From the NCBI GenBank assembly GCA_033239005.1, contig BSQZ01000122.1, positions 127,001 through 191,000 on the forward strand: a stretch of 64,000 nt of DNA, read 5' to 3'. A program made the position numbers and the translations under genes. The notes beneath the pieces were generated by a model. That model searched no databases. It was not told the DNA's origin and saw nothing but the letters and a program-made list of their open reading frames with translations. Positions 53,647 to 64,000 of the stretch are shown piece after piece (position 1 is the stretch's first letter; the number at the start of each line of letters is the position of its first letter). Source of the DNA: Lamellibrachia satsuma. Its lineage: Eukaryota > Annelida > Polychaeta > Sabellida > Siboglinidae.

Positions 53647-56217
53647 CATGCCGTGCGATGGCTGGTCGGAACACGATAAGTTTGCAGAATATATGGAGGT
53701 GTTAAGTAAAATACAGCAGTTAATACACACGTACAACCCCGCTCACGTCATTTACGGGGGTGACATGAATACAGATTTAACTAGGAATACGCCTCACGCA
53801 TATGTATAAAGGAATTTTATATCGGATTTTAATGTTACGGTATGTATTGATGCTCCATATGCGCAAGTGCCATAAATTATGTTAGTCCAAACAGTCTGAC
53901 CTCCAGAATTGATAATTGTTTAACCACGGCAAATGTAGGACAGAAGGTACTCGAAAGTGCTATTATAGACAACTTGTTGTTTTCTGACCATGTACCCTTT
54001 AAAGTTAGGTTTGGTGTAAATGTAGACCACATATTCGAAAGTAACTATTGTCGCAAACTAGCGTGGCATAAAGCCAGTACTGAACTCATTAACCAATACA
54101 GTAGTGATCTTGAGCATAAACTCTCCATATTACAATACGACGCAGAGGCTTTGCTGTGTAAGAATAATGTGTAAAAAACATGATAACGACTTGTCTAGAG
54201 TGTACAATTATATACTAAATATGTGTATAGAATCTTCAGAATGTGTACCTACCACCTATCCTAAAAACAACCTTAATTCAGGTGGTGGCAGAAGGAAACT
54301 TCCTGGAACACCTGAAGCAGGAGGCTATATTCTGGCATCGACAGTGAAGAGCTGTGGGAAAGCCTCACCAGGGTGACATTACAGAAATGAGACGTATAAC
54401 AAGAGCTCGGTATCATAGGGCCGTTATGCATATTATGAGAGAGGATGACAGAAATCGTACTACTAAGATGGCTGAAGTCATTAGCGAAAATAGAAACCGG
54501 GACTTGTGGTCTGAGGTGCGCCGGATAAAGGGCAGAAATAAATTATTGCCTTCAAGTATTGATGGTGTGGTGGGTGAGGAAGAAATAGCACAACCTTTTT
54601 CTGACAAATATAATCACTTCTACAACAGTGTGTCATAGTTAATGTTATAGATACGGAGATTAACAGGCAGATTAAAGAAAATGTTGCGTATGATATATGA
54701 GTCGATGAGGTTATCGAAAATGTCCAGCGACTGAAGCTGGGTAAGTCGGATGGTGAAGAGGGTCTCAATTCTAATCATATCATACATGGTTCGAAAATAC
54801 TCTTTGTGCTGTTAGCGTTAATTTTTAACAATATGTTGATACATGGTTTTAGCCCCAACTCATTGTTAGTGGGAACTATTGTTCTTATACCAAAAGATAA
54901 AAGACAGTTATTATGTACATCCGATAATTTTAGAGCTATTACTCTTGGCAGCATTGTTGCCAAACTGTTTGATGTTGTTATACTATCTAAGGAACAAACT
55001 GCTCTTGCAACATCGCATTTGCAATTTGATTTTAAACAAAATATGTCCACTACTCACTGCACATATGTTATGATGGAGACAATCAGTTATTATGCTGCAA
55101 ATGGCAGTAATGTGTTTGCAATCATGTTAGATGCCAGCAAAAACATTCTACAGGTTCAATTATTGTAACCATTTTTAGAGTACTTCTAAATCGTAAGGTG
55201 TCACCTCTGGTATTAAGATTGCTGCTGTATATGTATACTAAACAAAAACTTCAAGTAAGATGGTGCTCTAGTATGTCATCCCAGTTTACCGCTTGTAACG
55301 GAGTCAAACAGGGTGCAATACTTTCTCCTATTCTCTTCTCCATATATATGGATGGATTGTTTGAACATTTAGAAAAGAGTGGCGTGGGATGCCACATGGG
55401 CAACCACTATACGGGCTGCTTTGGATACGCAGATGATCTCGCTTTGCTAACACCCACAAGATCTGGGATCAAGGTTTTACTCGATATATGCGAAAAATAT
55501 GCTCACGAACACTGTTTAAATTTTAACGGTACTAAGAGTAGATATTTGATTTTTAGAGGTCGTAATTGTAAACCCGACAACTGAGCTGTGTTTTTAATGA
55601 CACAGAGTTGTATTGTACCCAAGATGCTGTACATCTGGGCCATCATATATCCGTTGTAAATAAGGATTGTTTATTTGCCAATGCCACTGCCTAATTCTGG
55701 AGAGGGTATAATATGTTCATGGCCGATTTCGGTCATATTAAGACGAATGTAAAATGCAATTTATTTAAACAATATTGCTGCTCTTATTATGGAGCTCCAC
55801 TATAGGATCTTCAGAGTAAGAGTGTTGGCACTATTTGCACTGCATGGCGAAAAGCGCATAGAAAGTTGTGGGGGCTAGCACCGCTTACACACGGTGATGT
55901 TATAGCATTGTTATCGGATAGTTTGCAATTATTGATAATCTTAAAGCATAGGTTCTAAAAATTTATTCCTAAAGCTATGAACCACAATTCACCGATTATA
56001 AACAGTGTTGTCCATTGCAAACCCATGGTCAAATTGTAGCGCAAATTACCGTCAGATCCTAAATGAATGTGATACAATGTATGACGTGTCTGTGCATGAC
56101 ATTGGCCGTGTGTGGCAGGCTGGTTTGTCTAACGTAACAATATCAAATGTGAACGTTTTAACGGAAATGTTAGACATCAGAAATGGTTTTAAGACATGTA
56201 ATATGTTTAGACGATGA
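53647..56217 (+). pseudogene. LINE ORF2 part 2: endonuclease end and reverse transcriptase
   Basis: Continues the interrupted endonuclease with MPCDGWSEHDKF and GGDMNTDL, then LLFSDHVPFKV. After several frame changes the RT follows: a linker with EMRRITRARYHRAV, LVGTIVLIPKDKR, SDNFRAITLGSIVAKLFD, then CNGVKQGAILSPILFSIYMDGL and the catalytic FGYADDLALL, with the downstream CLNFNGTKSRYLIF. The C-terminus (56005-56217) ends ...CNMFRR. At least five frame breaks make it inactive. Confidence 0.8.
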
Positions 56218-56339
56218 TGATGTCAACTGTATTATTACGGACATTACTGTATTTTAAAGAATGTACAATTGCCATTTTTAATGTGCGAAAATAAAGATTT
56301 TATTATATTATATCACGGTAATAAGACTACCTGATTGGT

Positions 56340-56960
56340 GTAGAGCATTTTACCGCGATATATCAAACCAGATAACACACGGCTGCCTCGTTCTGAGAAT
56401 CCATCTGAATCATTACGAACGCGACCGAGTACGCGCGTTTGCATCTACACACGATTGTTCGAACGATTTGTGTGTTTTCTGTAATTGTTGTGATTTACGT
56501 AATCTGCATCAAACGTCCGCATCAGTTCCGTCGAGCTGTAGGAATGCGTCGTGAACCGGCCCAGCAGAATATTTACAAATGTATGATGTGAAAAAACATG
56601 CTCATATGTTAATTCACCGTTATATGGTATACTGTTTGTTGATGTCACTCGAATATCGTCAGCCATATAACATCACGAGTACCGCAGGCACGAGTTATGT
56701 TATCTGGCTGGTGACACTCTCGCGACATCAACAAACAGTGAATTATTCAATAAAAATAAAAAAAAGCTGTACGCCGTGATATATCCATCCAGATAGTGCA
56801 CGGCTGCCTCATTCTGATCATTCTACGTTAAACATATGTTTGTCATGTCGAGTGGATATCAGCACGGCTAGCAGTTGTACAATATAGATCGTGCTGATAT
56901 CCACTCGACGTTCACAAACGTATGCTTAACAAAGGATTTTCAGAACGAGGCAATTATGTT
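56340..56960. repeat. Foldback (MITE-like) repeats
   Basis: Two nested palindromes. ACTGTTTGTTGATGTC at 56631-56646 pairs with 56724-56739 (16 bp), and a 20-bp arm GTCGAGTGGATATCAGCACG at 56847-56866 pairs with 56890-56909. A shared terminal motif (GATATATC, CCAGATA, CACGGCTGCCTCGTTCTGA) occurs at 56352-56402 and 56774-56820, and mirrored at 46974-47016 and about 56930. Confidence 0.78.
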
Positions 56961-57018
56961 CTCACTACGTTGCCTGTGAAGAAACCCGTGTGCACCCACG
57001 CACACACGCACGCACACA

Positions 57019-57125
<107 letters not shown>

Positions 57126-57799
57126 TGCTGCAATGATAAGCATGGTTTCACGAAACAAAAGCTGGCAACTAGTTACAATGATGTTTTGATAGTGCTTAGC
57201 ATATTTGCAGGAAACAATTTTTTTAGAGCTCGTAATAAGCTTAGTTGTTTTAAAATGAAAATCAAGAATAGAAAAGCATGAATAAATAAATAGTAAGAAA
57301 AATTGCGTAATTTGTGCTAAAAATGCAGAAAATAGTTTGTTTGTGAATATTACTGACAGCAAAGTGAATATGAATAATATATTTGTTCTGGCAAGGCGCC
57401 GTGCAAACCGAACGTAAAGGCGAAGCGGCATTTGGTTTGTTGTAACTATGACATATGATCTGGTTTTGCACTGGAGAAGAAGGCAGACTAGTTGACGGGG
57501 TTGGTAGGGGAACTGGTTACACATTGTGGCGGATGGGCTTTATCTGACACTAATGCTTGGTTGCGAGTTTATCAGAGTCGTTGATGAGAGCACAAGCACC
57601 CTTACTTGTTTAAAATATATGTTCAACTGACTTTGCAAAAAACATCGCAGATGAGTAATACAAAGAAATGTGCAAGTAAACACTTACTAAATAGTTATGG
57701 AATTAAATTTAAATGTCGGGAGCGTAGTAATTAAAAAAGCGAACTAGAAATCATGGTAGCGGATATTGAACGTCATATCATCGAATCATAGCCAAGTGA

Positions 57800-58620
57800 A
57801 GAAAAATGCTGCATTGGTACTGTCAGGTTATGTTATAAACAGGAAGGATATACGAGAGAGAATGGGAAGCGGAATAAGTATACATATTAAAAAATAAAAC
57901 GTAGTAAAACTGAAAAGCATATTTCGGAGTAACAGTCAGTGCTGACATGAACGTCTCAGAGTAATGTAAAATGCTGGCCTCAGAGGATAATAAAATTATA
58001 GATACAATTAACAGAAACATCACATACACGAAGAAATAGCTAGCAATAATTTATGAACAAGAAAAAAGCAATAGTTAAGCCTCAGTTGGAATATTGCATA
58101 CAAGCATGGAGGGCATATCGTAAGAACAACATGGATAAGCAACACAAAATACAACAAATAGCAACTAAGCTGATTCCAGAACTAACATTAGTTACGAAAA
58201 AGGCCTGATACAAAGTGGTTTGACAGCAACTATGACATATTATGAGTAGATCAAACATTCGTCTTTGAAATATTGAATGGTTATGAAGATACTGATAGAA
58301 AAATTTTCTTTAAACTTAAGGAGGATACTAAAACCAGAGGTCACGAATCAGCATTTGTAATGGAACAGTATAGGCTGGATATGAGAAAGTACTTTTATCA
58401 GGGAGGAAGAAAACTGAATGTAACAAACCATATATAACAACTGTGTTATTGCTAGCAGTGCGAATATGTTTTACATATAACTGACATGTATTTGATAAGG
58501 GTGGGATAAACATAGATTACTAATTGTTGGATTTTTTGATAACAAATTGCTTCCTCTTCCAAATGCCATCTGGACTTTCATGTTTTGTGTGGCAATATGT
58601 TTAAATCTTGTAAGATTCGA
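57800..58620 (+). pseudogene. Decayed CR1 3' copy
   Basis: Order of remnants matches the CR1 at 21.3 kb (plus strand here): MNVSE-like, PQLEYCIQAWRAYRK, ATKLIPEL, DRKIFFKLKE, TRGHESAF, RLDMRKY, then a 3' UTR with TTGTTGGATT and TTTAAATCTTGTAAGA. Much more diverged than the other copies. Confidence 0.7.
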
Positions 58621-59836
58621 TCCCTCTCTCTCTTATTTCTTCCTTCCTTCCGCCCTTTCTACGCACTTTAGAAGATACGCAGTTGAATGTTAATCGTTCA
58701 TGTTTTAGATACATACATAATGCTAGAGAAAGTCTACATGACTTACTTACACTGATGTTTCTATCAAGTAAAAAAGTCGTAGAGGAACATATTATGCAGA
58801 GTCATTTGCATAGGGACCTTAAAACCATGCACCTTAACAAATGCATCTACCGCGCTCCCAAATTCTCCAAGACCATCAATGCGCATGCGTGGGATAGGCC
58901 GACCTCACTGAAATACATACGCATTTGACATATGTTATGGTATCCGCTGGTTTAGCTGAGGATATAAGCATAAATAAGGTTCGATGCACGAGCAAGGGTG
59001 TCGTCGAGTCAAACACGGTTCAATGTAATACCCGCTGGCGTATCTAGCAAGGCCAACCTTTCATTAGTGAACTTTTCACTGACTATTTCAAAGCCAGGGT
59101 TTTGGGTTGCATAACAAGTCCACAGTTTGAGAACATTCTGGGAGTTTGCCTTATACCACATACGCTAAAAATATAAATGTCGAATAATCGATATTGCATT
59201 ATATATTATGACTGATTAAATAGTAACATACGCAGCGTACCGAGCCTTACATCTTGTTAAACCTTGTTGAAAATGTCGGCCTCAACGCATGGACGATAAC
59301 TTTCCCATAGCCACTACAGCCCACCTGGTAGCACGGCAGTATCCAGCACACCTGTCAATGTTCCGACAACCTCCTCGTGGCTGTGTTAACGTCTTTCTTA
59401 TGAATAAAACAGCAGAGTTACAGTTGTATCGCTGTATTGTCTATCCACTCCATTGCTTTAGGAGAAGTAGAGTAGATCTCGGAGATCCGTCCATTAAATG
59501 CAAACATATGCAGTGGTTGACGATGTGGTCAATGGTTTGCTGGTTATGGCCGCTGTTACGTTAATTTACGTCTTGACGTAGCCTTTCTGTGTCAGTTAGG
59601 CTTAGAAGCGTTTTGACATTGCTTGTGTTTCTTCCTTCTGAACCGCTGTCATCAACATTAACTACGAATTTGTTAGGAATTTACGGTAACAACGTATTTA
59701 AGATATATATATGTGTTGTGAACTGATTGAAGACACTAAACCTTTAGGTGGAATTGGCTGATATTCGTAAAAAAAAGATTGAAAACAGAGACACAGTCAC
59801 CTGACCTACTCTCTGGGTTAACGCACGTTGCCAATG
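58621..59836. other. Spacer, no gene supported
   Basis: Two open frames (58683-58928 and 59289-59564, plus) have no recognised motif. A lone ATCTTGTTAAA-CCTTGTTGA at about 59250-59270 resembles the CR1 terminal pair and may be another 3' stub. Confidence 0.3.
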
Positions 59837-59843
59837 CTAACAG

Positions 59844-61306
59844 CTACGGTAATATATGTGCACCCTTTTTGTACGTTTTCGAGGTTTGTGACGTTGACTC
59901 AAATGAATAAAAATGCCACCATTGGCTCGAGGAAGGCGCGCACACGCAGCAGTAGCAGCAGTACCACCTGCAGCATCGGCAGCAACAGCAGCAGCCAGAG
60001 CAGCCCCAACATCCACAGTTGATGTGTGAATCACTTGGCGCATGCATGTTTGAATTGCCTGGGTCAAGAACCGAATTGCTCAAATTGGTAACATTGCCCT
60101 TTCTGAAAAGCTCTACCGGGAAAGCTTGACCCAAGAGAGACACCGACCGGGTGCAGTTGTAAGGGGTGCGGGTGTCTGTACCGCGAAAGGAATAAGCATT
60201 TGGTTTGTTGACAGCTTGTCCGAGACACCTACAGCGCAAATCCCAGTTAACTTTCCCAAAGCTAAACTGGTTGGCTCTCATGTCCCTACGGAATGACTCA
60301 TCATAGCGTTTCCAGGCCAAAACACCCAAACCTACATGCCATTTCTGTGATGTCAGAGATGCCCTTAAATAGACCTGAGGTGAATGTTCAATTAGAACAG
60401 CTGCATAGACGGTGAAAGCAGACAACCACTGGCCGATGGTTGTGATACGATTGAGCTGTGATGGCTTCACTAAAGATAGGCCATCCTGCTGGCCGATGTG
60501 GGTAACCTTTAAAGTAAGACGCTTGTGCTGCTGCTGTTACTGCTGCTGCTGCTGAAGCTGCTGCTGCTGATCATACGAATCATCGACTCCGCCTCATCAT
60601 CATCGATTAGTAAATGCTGCAAGTTGACATAATCACCCTTAATTATTTTACTCATAAGGAAATCGGATAAGTTGGTGCCCAGCGGCCTTTTAACAACGCT
60701 ATAGGTGGGCATTGGTGTATGTGATTCACCACCAAGGAGTATCGCCGACCAAAGCATCCAAATCACTATCATCAGACACCAGAGGTGGTGCAGCTGGTAC
60801 AGCGGCGCTAGACGGCGGCATTGGAGCAGATAGCTGCGAGGAGATAGCAGTGGCGGTCGACGACATGGAAGATGTAGGCACGGGGATTCGGCTTGTCCGG
60901 GTTGTATCGTTGGCAGCGTATCAACACGTGGTGACAGCACTGTCGTTGATGGTGCTGGCAGAAGGCGACCCGACCGCTCCAGGTGACACATGACCGCCGC
61001 CGCAATCGCTTCTGCGGTGTAAACGAATGACAAAGCATCTAGTGTGGGCTGTGCCTCGGCAGCGGATGTCGTAGCAGTTGATGTTGGCTCTGCAGCAATG
61101 CTCACAACTCGACGAGACAGCTTCCCGATGCGCGTCCTTGTGATGTGTGTCATTGCTGGTCTCTTTTTAGGAAACATCAGCAAAACTGTCAAGTCCACCA
61201 CAGCAAGATGGTCACATAAATAAATATACTGCACATGTGAGTGCATATGGTTGACAACAATGCAAGAGAAAACTAACTGTTGAAACATCAGTGAAAGCAT
61301 ACACAC
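59844..61306 (-). pseudogene. Ngaro/DIRS-like gag-type ORF, frameshifted in a CAG tract
   Basis: The minus-strand N-terminal piece (61306-60509) has an Ala/Thr/Pro-rich stretch and then a conserved-looking block (LSDFLMSKIIKGDYVNLQHLL, here read as two parts LSDFLMSKI and GDYVNLQHLL). It ends in a Ser tract encoded by AGC repeats (about 60530-60570). The next frame (from about 60520 to 60200) continues with ITTIGQWLSAFTVYAAVL, GVLAWKRYDESFR and FGKVNWDL, the helical domain found in the gag-like ORF of Ngaro/DIRS-type tyrosine-recombinase elements of marine animals. The shift lies within the trinucleotide repeat. A second GCN/CAG-like repeat (59950-60010) disturbs the 3' end. No RT or recombinase was seen. 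Family assignment rests on memory of the pattern. Confidence 0.5.
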
Positions 61307-61309
61307 ATA

Positions 61310-62240
61310 TCATGATAGTAACAATGAAGTAGGAATCAGTATATCTAGACAGAGCAATGAGGAATGTATTGAATAATTATGGATATAATTGGACCAATAT
61401 ATCAAACAAGTGGTGAAAACGTAAATATCAGAGGACGAACCCACACAAATCGTTTCGGCCATAATGAAATAGGAACAAGTATCTCTACAACTTGAGACTT
61501 TCAATCGATCAATATTGAACTGGGACCTACTTAACCACAATGCATATAATAGGACAATAATCCAATATCAACAAACATGAGTAAAAATAAATATCAGTGG
61601 ACGAATCCATACATGTCATCAATGCCATAATGAAGTACAAACCAGTATCTCTACAACTCGATACTATACATCGATTAATATCGAACTGGGATCTACTTAA
61701 CCATTATGCATATAATTGGACATGAATCCATTATAAGCCAACATGTGGTAAAATTAAATATCAATGGACGAATCCAGACATATCATGAATGTCATAATGA
61801 AGTAGGAACCAGTATACGTACAACTTGAGACTTTCAATCGATCGATATCGAACTGGGACCTACTTAACCACAATGAATATGATTGGACAATAATCCAATA
61901 TCGACAAACATGTGGAAAACTAAATATAAATGGACGAATCAATACATGTCATCAATGCCATAATGAAGTACAAACCAGTATCTCTACAACTCGATACTAT
62001 CAATCGATTAATATCGAACTGGAATTTACTGAGCCATCATGCATATAATTGGACATGGATCCAATATCAACCAACATGTGGTAAAAAATTAATAAATATC
62101 GTAGGACGAATCCACTCATAACATGACTGCCATACTGAAGTAGGAACCAGTATCTCTACAACTTGAGACTGCGTATCGATCTGGAATCTACTTACAATTA
62201 AGCATATAATTGTGAAGCCATCCAAATATAAACATGTAAG
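61310..62240. repeat. ~166-bp satellite array with dimeric higher-order period
   Basis: Landmark AATGAAGTA(G/C) with CCAGTAT and TCGAACTGG recurs at about 61324, 61464, 61630, 61797, 61962 and 62134. Monomers alternate: type A has ACTTGAGACTTTCAATCGATC, type B has ACTCGATACTAT then ATCGATTAATATCG. A at 61464 resembles A at 61797 more than its neighbour, and B at 61630 resembles B at 61962, giving a ~332-bp repeat unit. Confidence 0.88.
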
Positions 62241-62522
62241 GATATTAAACGAGCGGAAGAGGCCATGGATATATTATCCGTACGCTGAGACGAAAACAGA
62301 AGCATAGCGAAATCATTGACACCGTTGTCACCGACAAACCGTCGTAGTGAATAAATGTTTATTTAAAAACAGCGCCGCCCCGCGGATAGATATGTAGAAC
62401 AAGCGGTCGGCTAATGGAGAAAGATGTCCGCATCGTCGCTTACGAGAGACCTATAGTCGAAAAGCATTCCGCAATGCTTCCAGAACTGGATTTTAGGAAA
62501 GAAAGAAATCAAGTGCCTTAAG

Positions 62523-62876
62523 TCAGCCTTCATCCATCAACTCTTTGTAACCACGACGGAGGGGATGACGGAGAGCAGCCCTGCTGCGTGAACGCTGATA
62601 GGAGGGAGGGTAGCGGTGGCACAGCTGACAAATGGCGACTTTCGTTACGCCGTCGTGCAGTATCAAGTGCTGTGCGATGTGGAGTATAACCCGAGCTAGC
62701 TGTTCAGGTTGACAACAATGATTATTCAAATCGTTGCCTCCTATCTGGTTAATAACTTTGGTGGTATTAAACCGAGATACCTCCAAGGCTGCGTCGCGGG
62801 CAAAACTCAACTGAGCGCCGCATCGCGCCATCACGGACAAAGAAATAGCATCTATTTCAAAGCCGCCATTGACCAT
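62523..62876 (-). pseudogene. SGNH hydrolase fragment (Ngaro-like companion ORF)
   Basis: The minus strand encodes FNTTKVINQIGGNDLNNH, with the block III G-G-N-D signature in the same setting as in the 4.3 kb SGNH ORF, followed by VTKVAICQLCHRY. The Ser block and the D-x-x-H block are not found in frame, so it is truncated. It lies upstream, on the same strand, of the gag-like ORF. Confidence 0.55.
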
Positions 62877-63430
62877 GGCATGTGCAGAACACTATTTACC
62901 GAAGCGGATGCGTGATCCTTAGGTCTATGCAAGACGACGGAATAGGAAAAATCCGTCGCACAAATATAGGTCACGCAACAAAACGGTAGCTGAATTTTAC
63001 GTAATAGGAAACGGGTAGAACTACCGTATGTAACAACAGCTATGCAGTTCCAACCAGACAAGATCGTATCAAGCTAAATGAAATAAACATACGGCGTAGC
63101 ACAGCGAATAACAGCGAATCAAAGCAAGATGGAAGCGAATTCAAAACAGTACAACTAACTTCGACAATTCTCAAACCCGGTATGAACTGCGTGGGCTAGC
63201 TATCCTATGATGCCCTGCAGTGGACGCTTCCACATGCTTGGCGTAGGGATGTTAGGATGTAACCGGGTTTGGATTATAGCACCATCCATCACAAAATATA
63301 AAATTACTTCTGGCTATGCCATAAGTTGTAATTTTTCTCCAAGAACTGCACCTAGCGAACACAAAAATAATAACGTTAATGTCACAAACGTTCATCACAC
63401 AAATTTCAAATAATACAATTTTATGTCACA
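62877..63430. other. Spacer, no gene seen
   Basis: No feature recognised. Confidence 0.3.
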
Positions 63431-63650
63431 AACTTTCAAATCATAACACCAACTTTCAAAACACTGCATAACAACAAAACAACAAAATTACCAAAGTAGA
63501 AAAGCAACGAAACAGCAAAACAGTAAAACAACAAGTGGCGAAACAACGAAGTAGTGAAACAGTGAGACAGATAATGAAACATCTAAGCAACAATGCAGCG
63601 AAGTGGCTAAACAAAGAATTAGTGAAACAGCCAAACAGCAAACAACAGCT
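63430..63650. repeat. Degenerate AAACARCR-type short-period repeat
   Basis: Purine-rich, irregular 8-10-bp periodicity (AAACAACAA, GAAACAGC, AAACAGTA, GAAACAACG). A 76-codon frame (63535-63765) begins in it and is probably not a gene. Confidence 0.6.
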
Positions 63651-63744
63651 TTCTGACAATGAACATCTTCTAGCCATATTGATTATTATTACATACGACG
63701 TGCTAAATGCCATAAAACAACGCGGAAAGTTTCCGTCAGGGGGT

Positions 63745-63960
63745 GGACCAAAGTTGTTCGCTTAAGGGTAGCAATTTGATGTCGCCCATTCATGAGTGCA
63801 ACTAATGCCAAAAACAGTCAACCAGGGGGCGCTAACTGCCACTGCGATGGCGCCGCCGTGCGTAGCCAGGTGCCCGCTTGTGGCTCCGTGCTCCACATGA
63901 CATTTAGGACTTTTTGCAAAGTCGTTCGCCTAAGGCTAGCACTTTTCTGTGATGGTGTCT
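63745..63960. repeat. Diverged 167-bp direct repeat
   Basis: AAAGTTGTTCGCTTAAGGGTAGCA near 63751 is echoed by AAAGTCGTTCGCCTAAGGCTAGCA near 63918, with a GC-rich stretch between. No gene. Confidence 0.45.
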
Positions 63961-64000
63961 TTTTGCTACGCTTTCAATGAAATCATTGAAATAGGCCACA

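Larger units (their letters stand above)
47010..56310 (+). mobile_element. LINE split by a nested DNA element
   Basis: 5' part 47010-48513 (ORF1 and start of ORF2) and 3' part 53647-56310 (rest of ORF2 and 3' UTR with AATAAA at about 56289) are parts of one LINE. Removing 48516-53644 plus one TA copy joins the endonuclease frame exactly. The LINE seems itself to have landed in a foldback repeat, because mirrored copies of GGATTCTCAGAACGAGGC flank it (46974-46991 and 56385-56402). Confidence 0.78.

Noticed and set aside
53279..53736. Minus-strand ORFs with N-H-Q-P-T-L-P-Q-P repeats
   Set aside because: They come from the 22-bp subterminal tandem repeat of the TIR element.
63456..63713. Cys/Leu-rich minus-strand ORF
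   Set aside because: Shadow of a short-period purine-rich repeat.

Overview
The window is eukaryotic and almost certainly from an invertebrate animal. Its coding exons are short and bounded by GT-AG introns, it is AT-rich and full of microsatellites, and it carries a mixture typical of marine lophotrochozoans (molluscs or relatives): several APE-type LINEs, BEL/Pao and Ty3/gypsy LTR elements, Ngaro/DIRS-like remnants with SGNH hydrolases, a THAP-DDE transposon and tRNA-derived SINEs. The phylum is inferred, not shown. No rRNA, functional tRNA, bacterial operon or CRISPR array was seen.

Only two host gene families can be supported. (1) A secreted FG-GAP/VCBS-type repeat protein (404-2915, +): a signal-peptide exon, a 1.46 kb intron and one large exon. 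Codon 92 is an in-frame TGA. A 5'-truncated copy of its last part plus 3' flank lies 41 kb away (43.4-44.6 kb). (2) An MS4A/CD20-like four-transmembrane protein (18678 down to 11595, -), assembled here from five small exons that are all phase 0 and encode 198 aa. Paralogous pieces surround it: a partial copy at 7.6-9.4 kb, in which the TM2 exon has become a 10-copy, 68-bp tandem array that keeps splice signals in every unit, and an inverted decayed copy of the first exon and upstream DNA at 29-30.3 kb.

Region by region: 0-4 kb, FG-GAP gene and a TA array; 4.3-4.9, intact SGNH hydrolase ORF; 5.3-7.5, broken BEL/Pao element; 7.6-9.8, partial MS4A paralogue, exon array and a minisatellite; 11.6-18.7, MS4A-like gene with a nearly intact LINE (11883-15214, 13-bp target duplication) in its last intron; 20.3, SINE; 21.3-25.7, almost complete CR1 LINE (-) with a UUUAAAC heptamer at the ORF1/ORF2 junction; 26-28.1, gypsy remnant without RT; 28.2-30.3, TA palindrome and inverted MS4A duplication; 30.8-31.8, L2/CR1-like fragment; 33.2-35.5, LINE wedged between two TA arrays; 38.7-38.9, SINE; 39.5-41.4, THAP-HTH-DDE transposase pseudogene; 41.6-42.8, CR1 fragment; 43.4-44.6, FG-GAP duplicate; 47-56.3, a LINE split by a 5129-bp TA-flanked element with 14-bp inverted ends; 56.3-57, foldback repeats; 57.8-58.6, CR1 remnant; 59.8-62.9, Ngaro/DIRS-like gag and SGNH remnants around a ~166-bp satellite with a two-monomer higher-order period.

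There is no pathway-level cooperation to describe. The biology is that of a transposon-dense intergenic landscape around two duplicating surface or secreted protein families.
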